From: CAZSDU01 sp963662525
GTDB lineage: Bacteria > Bacteroidota > Bacteroidia > Bacteroidales > FEN-979
Reading direction: 5' to 3'
Assembly: GCA_963662525.1 (NCBI GenBank)
Contig: OY759717.1
Coordinates: forward strand, 992,001-1,056,000
DNA: 64,000 nt
This document shows positions 51,198 to 59,963 of the stretch, piece by piece. The first letter of the stretch is position 1; each line of letters starts with the position of its first letter. The notes under the pieces were generated by a model. It made no database searches, was not told the DNA's origin, and worked only from the letters and a program-made list of their open reading frames with translations. A program made the translations under genes and the position numbers.

Positions 51198-52898
51198 TTA
51201 TTTTATATCGAGAGAAGAGAATGTAATGGCACGCTTTTGTTTGGCTATTAGCAGCCATTTCTTGCGACATAGCAAATAGTCAAAAGCATCTGTGAGGTTG
51301 GTACTTTCCAGTGGCAAACGTACAACAGGAAGTTTGTCGCTTTTCTTTTCCTTTAGGATCTCACCATTGTTACCACGCTTTGCCGGGGTGATCTCCAACT
51401 GGCTCTTAAGTTCTTTACATTCCCATTTATCAATTGACAGCCTGGGCAACCGGCTGTCCTTCTCTCCCATCATAATGTTCATCAGGTTGAACTTGTCAGG
51501 ATGTGGGATGTTGCCCTGGCCGGTTGACATCAGCTGAACAATCCAACCAGTGCGAACACCCGCGGCATCGTACTCGATATCATGTTTGAGCTGTGAAGCA
51601 AAGTCTTTCTTGACCCGAGCATATTGGTTGGCTGCCCGGTCATGATAGAGCAGGAGATATTTCTTTGAATGCGGGGCGAAGAACGTAATGAATTGATTGG
51701 CCAGTTCCCGGATCCAGTCAGGTGCCAGGGTAAACATATTTTTAAGGACCCGGTAGGTATTACCCTGCTCCTGGCCAAATACAAGTGACATCATATTCCC
51801 TGCATCGAAGCCCGCCTCCAGGGGCTTATCCCCCTGCAGATAACGTAAACCTGCACATGTCTGGGAGATGTTCGATTTCAGTCCCTGGGCATCATAATAA
51901 TCGTAATCATATCCATCCTCAAAAAAGTGTCTGTCCTGCAATGCTCCATAAAACCGGGCGCCGGCATCTATCTTTCGCTTAATGGAGAGCACATGCAGTT
52001 TAAAGTCGTCAAAGGATCCCGATGATAATAGGTTCTCGAAGTACTGCAGGGTAAGGATATCGGCATTAGCAAATGAAGAAACGATATAAAAGAAGGTGCT
52101 GTTTTGCCTTATCTTGTCAAGCCTGGAATTCCAACGATCCAGCTGCTTTTGAAGCAAATTAACTGTCCGATCATCTCCATTGTTTTTAGCCTGGAACATT
52201 TCCAGCTTGATATCATTGACAACCCGGGCTGTCTGCAGGATCCTGATCACCATTTTTTTATCCATCTTGGCAGCCATACGGTCCATCCAGTCGCTCTCTC
52301 CAACGTTGGGATCCGGCATATCGCTGCAGAAGGTCTGTCCCAGGAAAAAATGGCTCTTTCCATATTTGATCAGATCCCCCCGAAGTGTTGGAAAGAATTT
52401 TGAGAGTTTTTCTTCTTGTAAATATTTTCCTTCATCACCGAACTGATGAACCACGGAATAACCGGCATTGATTGATGGTCTGTCCAGACTCTTGAGGAAA
52501 AACTTACAACCATTGAAGGTTGTCATCATATGCCGGTAATCGTAAATGTGGACATCATGCTTTTTCCAGGTTTGAGGGGGACGGCACCCAACGACATAGT
52601 GATAATTTTCGAGGAACTTATTACGATCCAGCCCGATGACGATATGTGGCAGGATATTGGTGAGAAGGTTAACGTAGGTATCGGCCACCAGGGCAAAAGG
52701 AGCTCCGGGCATGTCATAAACCACATCGATAATTCTTTTAGCCAGGATATCGGTACTTTTTGCAGTCCCGCGACCTGCATACAGGTACAGGTTTGTCGGC
52801 TTCATCAGGTCAATAAGACAAGAAATCCAGTTTACATAACGGATCTCAGACTCCTGGGTATCGATATTAATTCTCCTCATCTTCGATAATGAGCTCAA
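51198..52898 (-). CDS. Terminase large subunit
   Basis: A 566-residue packaging motor. The ATPase half has a Walker A-like AGRGTAKST at 41-49 and a B-like region near GYSVVHQFGDEGKY. The nuclease half begins with GFDAGNMMSLVFGQEQG and contains DRAANQYARVKKDF, the pattern of an RNase H-like nuclease with its acidic residues. Its start overlaps the small-subunit gene by 32 bp. Terminase here lies after the capsid block rather than before it, an uncommon order. Confidence 0.88.
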   Translation of the reverse strand: MSSLSKMRRINIDTQESEIRYVNWISCLIDLMKPTNLYLYAGRGTAKSTDILAKRIIDVVYDMPGAPFALVADTYVNLLTNILPHIVIGLDRNKFLENYHYVVGCRPPQTWKKHDVHIYDYRHMMTTFNGCKFFLKSLDRPSINAGYSVVHQFGDEGKYLQEEKLSKFFPTLRGDLIKYGKSHFFLGQTFCSDMPDPNVGESDWMDRMAAKMDKKMVIRILQTARVVNDIKLEMFQAKNNGDDRTVNLLQKQLDRWNSRLDKIRQNSTFFYIVSSFANADILTLQYFENLLSSGSFDDFKLHVLSIKRKIDAGARFYGALQDRHFFEDGYDYDYYDAQGLKSNISQTCAGLRYLQGDKPLEAGFDAGNMMSLVFGQEQGNTYRVLKNMFTLAPDWIRELANQFITFFAPHSKKYLLLYHDRAANQYARVKKDFASQLKHDIEYDAAGVRTGWIVQLMSTGQGNIPHPDKFNLMNIMMGEKDSRLPRLSIDKWECKELKSQLEITPAKRGNNGEILKEKKSDKLPVVRLPLESTNLTDAFDYLLCRKKWLLIAKQKRAITFSSLDIK

Positions 52899-53790
52899 AA
52901 GGGGTATCCTCTATCAGGGCTTCTTTCTTGTATTTCTGTTTTTGCACTTCAGAAATCTCGAAGCTGTCAATGAAACTGGCCAATTTATTTCGATCGATTT
53001 TAGGGATCCCCAGTTTTTGGATATCCATCGTATAAAGAACAGGTCGGCGATCGAGCAGGTCAGGGGGTAGCTCAGGGGGCTGTTCTTTATTCACACCTCG
53101 GATCTCAGCTGCATCTTTGAGGCATCGCCTGGCTTCTTCCAGGTCATTCATTTCCACGGCCAGGGCCGCCATATTGTCAAGCCGCTCGGCATATATATTT
53201 CTCCATGCTTCTACCTTGATATCATTATCCAGGTAAAAGAAATTCAGCGTATCATTATAAATCTTGCTGATCTTGATTTTATTCAGAGAGGGCCACTTCA
53301 GTGTCACGGCATTTATAATGAATGACTTTGACTGCCAGCGAAGATAAAGCGAGCGGATATAGTCGATCTGTTCAAAATATTCCACCATGGGCGCCGGCAG
53401 ATCCCGGACCTCTCCACGCTCAATGAGTCCCTGAAGTTGATCCATCTGTGTCTTCTCGTCATGATAGAGGATCCTTCGCTTGGCCAGCTCAAAATTCTGA
53501 AGTGTTACATCTTTTTTAAACTGTGCAACACTGGTTAAGTTGCCATCCCGGGCACGTTTTAAATTTGCCTTATCGACTTCGGTTTGAGCAATAAGCAATC
53601 CACGGTCATAATGATAGCGGACGTTGCCGGATTTATAATCCGGATCATGCTCAAGGGTATGAAATTCGGCTAAGAATGCCTCCCTTTCCAGATCCAGGAA
53701 CATGGCAACTTTCTCCGGGGAATAATGAAGCCCGCCAAGCTGTTCGATGGTTTTATATTGATCAGGGGTGAGATCCATGGATGATTTCAT
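52867..53790 (-). CDS. Probable terminase small subunit
   Basis: A 307-residue protein (ATG at 53790; another at 53778). The N-terminal part (LTPDQYKTIEQLGGLHYSPEKVAMFL) looks like a small-terminase helix-turn-helix, followed by helical regions (QTEVDKANLKRARDGNLTSV). It immediately precedes and overlaps the large-subunit gene, which is the usual place. Longer than most small subunits, so it may have an extra C-terminal domain. Confidence 0.7.
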   Translation of the reverse strand: MKSSMDLTPDQYKTIEQLGGLHYSPEKVAMFLDLEREAFLAEFHTLEHDPDYKSGNVRYHYDRGLLIAQTEVDKANLKRARDGNLTSVAQFKKDVTLQNFELAKRRILYHDEKTQMDQLQGLIERGEVRDLPAPMVEYFEQIDYIRSLYLRWQSKSFIINAVTLKWPSLNKIKISKIYNDTLNFFYLDNDIKVEAWRNIYAERLDNMAALAVEMNDLEEARRCLKDAAEIRGVNKEQPPELPPDLLDRRPVLYTMDIQKLGIPKIDRNKLASFIDSFEISEVQKQKYKKEALIEDTPFELIIEDEEN

Positions 53791-54364
53791 TTTTTCGGAA
53801 TTCAAATACCTTGCGTGAATTCAGGAAGATATATTGCTCGTGTTGGGCATTCTCGCCCCAGTTACCGCTGCCTTCGACATCAAAGAAAGAATCCCCGCAA
53901 CGGATCAGGGCTATCTTTGAATGGTTCCAGGCATAATTGACAAGGACTACACCGGAGCGTTTTTCAACCTGGGAGCAAAGGTGATCGAATACTTTCGGAA
54001 GGCGTGATTTGATAGAATCGCTGATGAAGATCTGAGCGGAAAGGATCTTGCCCCGGTCGATGAGTTTAACCAGGGCATCAATAATGCGGATGTTAATTGA
54101 ATAGGTAGACAGAACAAGTTCATCAATAATGCCACACTGGTGAATAAGGTACGGGATAAAAGTAAAAGCATTGAAGCTATTAACGGTCCAAAGAAAGAAT
54201 ATCTCTCCCGGGTGTGGAAAACGGCCTGAGAGGTTTTTTATACTTTCAATGCGATGTTCATGCGTTGAAAGAAAAGCCTCAGAGAGGATCCCGGATTTAT
54301 CCTCAGGCTGCTGATCGGCCTGGAGCTCATCCAATTCATCGATATCAAAAAATTTTGAGTTCAC
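53762..54364 (-). CDS. Phospholipase D-like (HKD) domain protein
   Basis: A 200-residue protein. The C-terminal region has YAWNHSKIALIRCGDSFFDV followed by EGSGNWGENAQHEQ, which matches the HxK ... GSxN pattern of a single-HKD PLD nuclease fold. The preceding region (SGRFPHPGEIFFLWTVNSFN) may be a recognition part. It overlaps the terminase small subunit gene by 29 bp, so it is in the packaging block. Enzyme activity is inferred; two copies would need to pair. Confidence 0.7.
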   Translation of the reverse strand: MNSKFFDIDELDELQADQQPEDKSGILSEAFLSTHEHRIESIKNLSGRFPHPGEIFFLWTVNSFNAFTFIPYLIHQCGIIDELVLSTYSINIRIIDALVKLIDRGKILSAQIFISDSIKSRLPKVFDHLCSQVEKRSGVVLVNYAWNHSKIALIRCGDSFFDVEGSGNWGENAQHEQYIFLNSRKVFEFRKNEIIHGSHP

Positions 54365-54937
54365 TTATAAGTTAAGTAATCGGTTTATTTCTGAGAGTTC
54401 TTTTTCCATTGTTTTGATCCGTTCCATTCGGGAAGCTGAAAGAGGATGATTTTTCTCTGTACGGGTTTTCTTTCGTGTTTTGACCAGGTTATTTTCCAAC
54501 CGAAGTTTAAGGTTAACCATCTCTCCGATCTTCATCCCTCGGATTTCTTCCTGGCGACGCATCCACAAGAATATCGGATGCTTTCCAAGGATTTGTCCCT
54601 TTTGCCTGTAATAATTCAACTCATCAATGATGAGCCGGTTTTCAATGTATTTTTCGACTGTTTCCCGGCTTGCTTCAAACAGCTCATCAGGTGTTGAAGC
54701 GGTAAATAGCTTTTCATGCGCATTTACATACGCATGATAGGCTGAAATTTTATCCGAGATGAGAATTTTAAGTTCTGCGGGGCAGAAAGAATCATTCAGA
54801 AACGGGTAATCTTCACGAATCCGGATAGAAGGAACCTGACGAAGGTTTACTCTTCTTTCTTCTCCGTGGTTTTTTGCTGTGGAGCATTCTGATTCTTTAC
54901 CTGCTTTGTCTTGGATTCCTTTGGTTTGGACGCTGGC
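54365..54937 (-). CDS. Open frame without own start codon: probable -1 frameshift extension of the preceding gene
   Basis: This frame is open for about 190 codons and encodes a credible protein (FCPAELKILISDKISAYHAY, RQKGQILGKHPIFLWMRRQE, coiled SRMERIKTMEKELSEINRLL), yet has no ATG, GTG or TTG upstream of 54619. It runs back into the preceding gene, which has a slippery A-AAA-AAG heptamer at 54943-54937 in its reading frame; a -1 slip there joins the two exactly. Alternatives are an unusual start codon near 54850 or a sequencing indel in the A-run. Confidence 0.6.
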   Translation of the reverse strand, partial: ASVQTKGIQDKAGKESECSTAKNHGEERRVNLRQVPSIRIREDYPFLNDSFCPAELKILISDKISAYHAYVNAHEKLFTASTPDELFEASRETVEKYIENRLIIDELNYYRQKGQILGKHPIFLWMRRQEEIRGMKIGEMVNLKLRLENNLVKTRKKTRTEKNHPLSASRMERIKTMEKELSEINRLLNL

Positions 54938-55254
54938 TTTTTTGCCTCTTTCGCTATTTTCTCGCCCTTTGCTGCCGGTTTTCTTGTTGCCGGCCGCGGC
55001 CGAGGGTCCATTGCTTCCTCCAGCGGCGGTTTTCCAACCGGGTCTGATAACAGGGAGCGTAATTGCTGATGGTCCATTCCAGCAACTGAGCGAAGCTCTT
55101 CATGAAGAGTATTGAGCATTTGCACACTTTCTACCTGGACATTGAGTTGTTTTTTAAACCCGATCCGGTTACCGTATTTCATATACAGGGAAATTCCTCC
55201 CTGGTATGAGCGATCATTTTTAAAATAACTGATAATTTCTTCTTTCATGGCCAT
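54847..55254 (-). CDS. Tail-assembly-chaperone-like protein (G-like), candidate frameshift donor
   Basis: I start at the ATG at 55254 (MAMKEEIISYFKND) because the promoter -7 box at 55278-55285 overlaps the ATG further upstream. The 135-residue protein has a small globular start and a Lys/Pro/Ala/Glu-rich tail. It follows the probable major tail protein, as lambda gpG follows gpV. The heptamer A-AAA-AAG lies in frame at 54943-54937, 88 bp before its stop. Confidence 0.6.
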   Translation of the reverse strand: MAMKEEIISYFKNDRSYQGGISLYMKYGNRIGFKKQLNVQVESVQMLNTLHEELRSVAGMDHQQLRSLLSDPVGKPPLEEAMDPRPRPATRKPAAKGEKIAKEAKKPASKPKESKTKQVKNQNAPQQKTTEKKEE

Positions 55255-55277
55255 GAAAATTGAATTGTTTTGTATGG

Positions 55278-55315
55278 CAAACATAATTCCCTCTCCGGCA
55301 AGGCAAAAGGACAAA
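55278..55315 (-). promoter_or_regulatory. Phage late promoter for the chaperone-terminase block (GTCCTTT class)
   Basis: Minus strand: TTTG at 55315-55312, 26 nt beginning TCCTTT, then TATGTTTG at 55285-55278. Confidence 0.75.
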
Positions 55316-55319
55316 AGAA

Positions 55320-55339
55320 AAGGGGGATTGCTCCCCCTT
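55320..55339 (-). terminator. Terminator after the probable major tail protein
   Basis: Stem AAGGGGGA / TCCCCCTT with loop TTGC, then TTTTCTTTT on the minus strand. Confidence 0.85.
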
Positions 55340-55366
55340 CACTTAATTGCAAAAATGAACTGTAGG

Positions 55367-56185
55367 TTATGACCTGGACTGTTCGATGTACTTGAAGGTA
55401 TCTGCTCCATCCTTGAATGCCTTCAGGGTAATTTTCGCTCCTGCAAGCGCATTCCAGGTTGTTCCAGAGGCCAGTACAAAATCTGCTCCTGCAACAATCT
55501 TTGAAGGATGTGATCCACCAGAACCAAGAAGCGTAAACAACATTCCATTTACTGCATCACTGCAGGTTGTCAATGTTGCCTGTGCTGCTGTTCCATCGGT
55601 AAGCTGGTACTGGCCTTCTCCGGCAGAAAGATCAACCGTTGTTGCATCTGCAGCAACAGTATCAATTACTGATTCAAGAGTAAATGTACCCTGGTAATCT
55701 CCGGCATCCGGACCTTTGACCAGTGATTTGAAGGTAAATTCTCCGGTATTGGCCTTTTCATCATCAGTATGTTTGAGTTCCATCTGCAGGGGAGCATACT
55801 TGTCCCCGTACAGGGTTTTCTCTGATGTTGAACCACGCTGAATAATGAGAATCACATTTTTATTCAACCAGTTATAGCGGAATTCACGGATGTCCACCGA
55901 GTTTCCCGGATGTTTGAATGAAACGGTTTGGTTCATCGCCTTTCCGTCGGGATCACCCTCGGAAGCTATTTCAGCTTTCATGGTCGTAACGGTACCATAG
56001 ACCTGAACCATATAGGCGCCAGGTTTCATATTGATTGTTGAGGGAATAACGATTCCTTTTGCATCGCGAACGATCAGATCGTCGGCGATATCTGCACAAT
56101 CAACAATTGTGATGAGATCACGCTTATCAGCTCCAGTTCCCTTATTGTCGCCGGGTTTTGGAACACTTGTTTTTACGTATGTCAT
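55367..56185 (-). CDS. Probable major tail (tube) protein with C-terminal decoration domain
   Basis: A 272-residue protein. Residues 1-175 are beta-rich (VSFKHPGNSVDIREFRYNWL, LYGDKYAPLQMELKHTDDEK), a plausible tail-tube fold. Residues about 180-272 are related to the two C-terminal repeats of the major capsid protein (for example KIVAGADFVLASGTTWN against TIANSGNFVLTAAMTLS, and the shared ending S-R-S). A surface decoration function is likely for this domain. It follows the capsid gene across a hairpin. Confidence 0.65.
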   Translation of the reverse strand: MTYVKTSVPKPGDNKGTGADKRDLITIVDCADIADDLIVRDAKGIVIPSTINMKPGAYMVQVYGTVTTMKAEIASEGDPDGKAMNQTVSFKHPGNSVDIREFRYNWLNKNVILIIQRGSTSEKTLYGDKYAPLQMELKHTDDEKANTGEFTFKSLVKGPDAGDYQGTFTLESVIDTVAADATTVDLSAGEGQYQLTDGTAAQATLTTCSDAVNGMLFTLLGSGGSHPSKIVAGADFVLASGTTWNALAGAKITLKAFKDGADTFKYIEQSRS

Positions 56186-56217
56186 GGCTTTAAAATTTTG
56201 CTGTTAAGACTGGCAAA

Positions 56218-56253
56218 AGCCGGAGGGAGGGAATTACTTCCCTCCCGTGCCGG
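56218..56253 (-). terminator. Hairpin terminator/attenuator after the capsid gene
   Basis: Stem GGGAGGGAA / TTCCCTCCC with loop TTAC, followed on the minus strand by CTCCGGCTTTTG. The T-run is short, so some read-through into the tail gene is likely; no strong promoter is seen between. Confidence 0.7.
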
Positions 56254-56255
56254 AT

Positions 56256-58445
56256 TTATGCACTGCGAGAGATTTCGTAGAATTTTCCGTTTACCGAGCT
56301 CTTCTGGAGCTTGATGTAGGCACCTGCCGAGAGAGTCATTGCAGCGGTCAGGACAAAGTTTCCTGAGTTTGCAATGGTGGAAGCATTCGTACTGCCAGCA
56401 CCATGGATGGTGTAAACAACACCGGTAGCAGCATTATCAAGAGTTGTGATTGCGGTTGCCTGTGTATTTGCATCGGTAATAAATACCGAATTACCTGCCA
56501 CACTCGGAGTTGCGTCATCAGCTGCAAAAGCAGTTGCATCGCTTGTTGCAGTGGTGCGGTTCAATTCGATGAATTTCCCATCCGCCCGTTTCTTCAGGAT
56601 AATGGTATCGCCCACGGCCGGGTTCCAGGCTGCTGTGATCAGAGAGAAATTCCCTGAAGCAGCGATGGTGATACCATAAGTGCCAACACCACGTTTGAGA
56701 CGTACTTCCTGTTCGACTGCACAGTCATCAATTCCGGTGATGGCCTTTGATTCCGTGTTTGCCACAGATACAAGGCTGCTGTGATTAGCCACTGAAGGAG
56801 TGGTATCATCCTTTTCCATTGCAACATAATAATCTGCCGGTTCATCGACATCATTGCAGAAGATCAGCTGAGTGCTATAATCCGAAGGCATCTCAGCAGC
56901 AGATGCATACTTTTTACCTGTCAGATAAGCCCAGAAGGATTCTCTCCAGTTGCTCCAGACCTTCAGAGTCCAGTCCTGCTGTTCGAGTTGGAAGTTGAGC
57001 ATTTCACCTGGTTTATCTTCAAACAAAGCAAAGTTATTTTCCAGGGTCCAGACCATGCGCTTACTCGGAGCCATGCCCGGGATGGCAACGATCTTAACTG
57101 ATGGATATTCCTTTACATACTGAATGTTTGCAGCATAGTCCTGGTTCATGCCATAAAGTGTTTCCAGGTTCTTATGGTACATGGAAAGCGCATCTGTTGA
57201 CATGTACAGAATGATACGACCGGAATCGCGCAGTACTTCCGGGACCATTTGGGTACCGGTGTAAATATGATTTGCAATGTTTCCGCTGTTCCATTCTCCC
57301 ATGGAGAAAGCTTTCACTTTGAAAGCTGCAATCTGATTCTTGATAAACTTCAGCAGACCGTTTGCAGCTCCCAGGGAAGTACCTGAAACATTGACTGTCG
57401 GGTTCTTGCGAATACCACGGATACGGCGAATTTCCTGTTCATTCTTGAGTTTCTTGGCTGTTTCAACCAGGATGTATTCGATGAATGACCACTTCATGGT
57501 GGATGATCCTTCGCGGTTCAGGTACCCGATCCAGCCTTTTTCAAGTTCCTTCATAGCGCTGAATTTGTGAACGAACATCACATCATACATTGTGATAACT
57601 TCAGGCTCGAATTTGTATCCACCTTTGACCATGGAATCAAAGCTTGATCCCAGTGATGTGCTGTCGGCCTGAGAGAATTCATCGGTGAGGAAAAGATTAA
57701 CCAGAACTGCCTGATCCTGGTAGCCGCTTTCGAGGTTGAAGATCTTGGTCAGCGAAGGAAGCTCCTGTAAGAAACTCTGGATGCGATCCTGTTTCCTTAT
57801 CCTGTAATAATCACCCAGGTCACTTTTGAGCTGAGAATAATCCAGGCTTTCTGCTTCACGAACGCCACTTACTTGAATTCCATAGCGAGCGGCCATTGCG
57901 GCATAGGCACGCATGTTGTATGGCCTGGAGGAATCAATGGCCAGGAAGGAATGATTCTCACCGAATAAGTGAGTATCCTTTCCTGTCGGGGTCCATCCAT
58001 TGTGATCCGTCGCAACGGATCCTGCTTTGCCATTTGGTTCAGGTTCAGGTTTTTTTGAAAGCGCTTCAATGGCCTCTTTCTGACTGGAAACGGTAGCATT
58101 AGCCTGGGAGAGTTCTGTGGCAATCCTTGCTTTCTCGGCAGCCTGGGCATCTGCTTTGTCCTTCAGCATTTTGTTTTCCTCAGCAAGCGTTACCTGTGCC
58201 AGGGAAGACTTTTTTAGCTGGTCCTGAAGATCTGCCACCATCGCCTCGGATGTTGCATTGTCGATCGGTTGTCCGCTGGCTTCTTTTGCGAGATTCTCAA
58301 CGAATTTTGATGCGAAAGCCTCACCGAATGTATCGGCAAGTTTCTTACGCTGCTCTTCGGTAAGGGTTGGCTTACCGTTCGTATCACTCGCGAATGCAGT
58401 GATGGCGAAGAGCGCAAGAACGGCAGCTTTCAGTTTGTTGAACAT
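56256..58445 (-). CDS. Major capsid protein with fused scaffold-like N-terminus and two decoration repeats
   Basis: A 729-residue protein in three parts. Residues 1-160: helical, coiled-coil (SLAQVTLAEENKMLKDKADA) like an internal scaffold (delta) domain. Residues about 165-550: capsid core (IQSFLQELPSLTKIFNLESG, SMGEWNSGNIANHIYTGTQM, RMVWTLENNFALFEDKPGEM). Residues about 553-640 and 645-729: two related beta repeats (GTYGITIAASGNFSLITAAW and ASTIANSGNFVLTAAMT). It follows the protease gene by 12 bp, and that protease probably trims the scaffold part. Confidence 0.75.
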   Translation of the reverse strand: MFNKLKAAVLALFAITAFASDTNGKPTLTEEQRKKLADTFGEAFASKFVENLAKEASGQPIDNATSEAMVADLQDQLKKSSLAQVTLAEENKMLKDKADAQAAEKARIATELSQANATVSSQKEAIEALSKKPEPEPNGKAGSVATDHNGWTPTGKDTHLFGENHSFLAIDSSRPYNMRAYAAMAARYGIQVSGVREAESLDYSQLKSDLGDYYRIRKQDRIQSFLQELPSLTKIFNLESGYQDQAVLVNLFLTDEFSQADSTSLGSSFDSMVKGGYKFEPEVITMYDVMFVHKFSAMKELEKGWIGYLNREGSSTMKWSFIEYILVETAKKLKNEQEIRRIRGIRKNPTVNVSGTSLGAANGLLKFIKNQIAAFKVKAFSMGEWNSGNIANHIYTGTQMVPEVLRDSGRIILYMSTDALSMYHKNLETLYGMNQDYAANIQYVKEYPSVKIVAIPGMAPSKRMVWTLENNFALFEDKPGEMLNFQLEQQDWTLKVWSNWRESFWAYLTGKKYASAAEMPSDYSTQLIFCNDVDEPADYYVAMEKDDTTPSVANHSSLVSVANTESKAITGIDDCAVEQEVRLKRGVGTYGITIAASGNFSLITAAWNPAVGDTIILKKRADGKFIELNRTTATSDATAFAADDATPSVAGNSVFITDANTQATAITTLDNAATGVVYTIHGAGSTNASTIANSGNFVLTAAMTLSAGAYIKLQKSSVNGKFYEISRSA

Positions 58446-58457
58446 TGTTTTGTGGGT

Positions 58458-59339
58458 TTAGATGAATTTATAATTATTGATTTTATTGGTCAATCCTGCT
58501 TTATATGCATAATCGATTGCATAATCGAGTGAATTGATTTCGTTGATGAGTCCATGGTTAATGGCCTGCTGGGCATTATAGATGGCACCGGTGAATACTT
58601 CACTGTCGGCTTTTATTCCAAGATTTTCACGGATAGCCGTATGGAAAATTTCATTGACGAAATCAAGATCGTCAATGATTGGTTTTTGGTTTCCCTCCAG
58701 GAGCGCCCTTGTCATTTCGTTTTTCCTGGTCGAGAGAGTTGCATAAATATCCGTAATAGTAATTCCAAGTTTTTCCTTGAGCATGACCTGCATGTCGGTA
58801 TAGGAGGTAAACACTCCGATGGATCCAATCCAGTCCATTTTGGATGTAGCAATCCGGTAGTCCATTGCTGAAGTGATCCACATGGCAGCTGATGCCGACA
58901 TGTTCATGATCGATGCAACGGTCGGTTTCTTACAGTTTTTGATCTCATTTGCCAGGATATCGGTATAAAAAACCATCCCACCCGGGCTATTGGTTGGAAA
59001 CAGAAGGGCAATGATATTTTCATTATCACTGGCTTTTCTTACAGCTTCAACAATGTTCATTGACTTCCAGGAAAGAATGGTTCCCTGGATGGGGATCACA
59101 GCAATTGAATTATCCGGGATACACGGATCATCAAACTCATATCTCACCATCGATCCTGGTTCACTTCCCATGGCAAGAATCCTGGGCTTAGAATGCTTTT
59201 CCTGCTCTGCTTTAGGCATTAAGGAAGCGAATTGATCGTTTCCATTAAGAAAGGCGATCAGCATTGGCAAATAGGAAAGCGCTGTATCACGGTGAATGAG
59301 CCAGCGTGCAGAGAGCATTTCAAGCAGTTTATCGATCAT
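58458..59339 (-). CDS. S49-family prohead protease
   Basis: A 293-residue protein with the ClpP/SppA fold signs: VIPIQGTILS, LLFPTNSPGG (oxyanion loop, 117-121), ASIMNMSASAAMWI (nucleophile Ser150), and SKMDWIGSIGVFTSY, where the family's second conserved region lies. In tailed phages an S49 protease before the capsid gene processes the prohead scaffold. A phage late promoter lies 20 bp upstream. Confidence 0.88.
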   Translation of the reverse strand: MIDKLLEMLSARWLIHRDTALSYLPMLIAFLNGNDQFASLMPKAEQEKHSKPRILAMGSEPGSMVRYEFDDPCIPDNSIAVIPIQGTILSWKSMNIVEAVRKASDNENIIALLFPTNSPGGMVFYTDILANEIKNCKKPTVASIMNMSASAAMWITSAMDYRIATSKMDWIGSIGVFTSYTDMQVMLKEKLGITITDIYATLSTRKNEMTRALLEGNQKPIIDDLDFVNEIFHTAIRENLGIKADSEVFTGAIYNAQQAINHGLINEINSLDYAIDYAYKAGLTNKINNYKFI

Positions 59340-59358
59340 GCTTCTTTTATTTGAAGCA

Positions 59359-59397
59359 CAATATTATAAAGGCACAACTGCTAACAAAAGGACTTAA
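59359..59397 (-). promoter_or_regulatory. Phage late promoter for protease and capsid (GTCCTTT class)
   Basis: Minus strand: TTAAGTCCTTTT (59397-59386), with 26 nt from TCC to TAATATTG at 59366-59359. The box has AAG where other copies have TTG. Confidence 0.7.
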
Positions 59398-59407
59398 AAG
59401 GGATAAA

Positions 59408-59429
59408 AAAACCGGCCAAAGCCGGTTTA
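59408..59429 (-). terminator. Terminator after the 160-aa gene
   Basis: Stem AAACCGGC / GCCGGTTT with loop CAAA, followed on the minus strand by a T-run. Confidence 0.88.
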
Positions 59430-59438
59430 TAAATACTT

Positions 59439-59921
59439 CTAGTCTGGTTCTATATAAACACCATCATATGATATCCACCTTGAGGGATATTGTTGTTTGC
59501 ATGAAAATGAGATCTCATGAACCGATTGTTTTCCTGAAATTTTAGTGCTTCTTAAAAAAACAGCTCCATTTTCAATTGATCCAATTAACTTCTTTGTGCC
59601 ATTCTGAAAAGTCATTTTGATCAGAAGTCGCCTGCCATTATCAATTTTATCTACAAGTGACATCAACTGATCATCTTCACCAGGAAACATGAATTTAAGT
59701 TCCTGCTCATAAACACGTCCGGGTTCTTCATCTTTTTGTTTTTCTTCAAATGTTGCTGATCCAGGCGTGAAATAGATGTTATCGAAGGTGATAAATTCAG
59801 GGAGATAGACATTACAGTGAAATTTATCCACTTTGAAAATTGAAGTTGGAGTCGTTACTTCCAAATAGGAAATTTTGGTAATCAGAAGTACGGTGTTTTC
59901 ACTTTTAGGTATTGCAGTCAT
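59439..59921 (-). CDS. Phage protein of unknown function, 160 aa
   Basis: Beta-rich, no signal peptide. Segments: LLITKISYLEVTTPTSIF, PEFITFDNIYFTPGSA, ELKFMFPGEDDQL, VFLRSTKISG. It is followed by a terminator, so with the 59,964 gene it makes a short unit before the late structural block. It could be a minor virion protein; I recognise no family. Confidence 0.6.
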   Translation of the reverse strand: MTAIPKSENTVLLITKISYLEVTTPTSIFKVDKFHCNVYLPEFITFDNIYFTPGSATFEEKQKDEEPGRVYEQELKFMFPGEDDQLMSLVDKIDNGRRLLIKMTFQNGTKKLIGSIENGAVFLRSTKISGKQSVHEISFSCKQQYPSRWISYDGVYIEPD

Positions 59922-59963
59922 TTAATGGGTGTTTTTAAAAATTCTCATTCTTTCTAAAAATTC

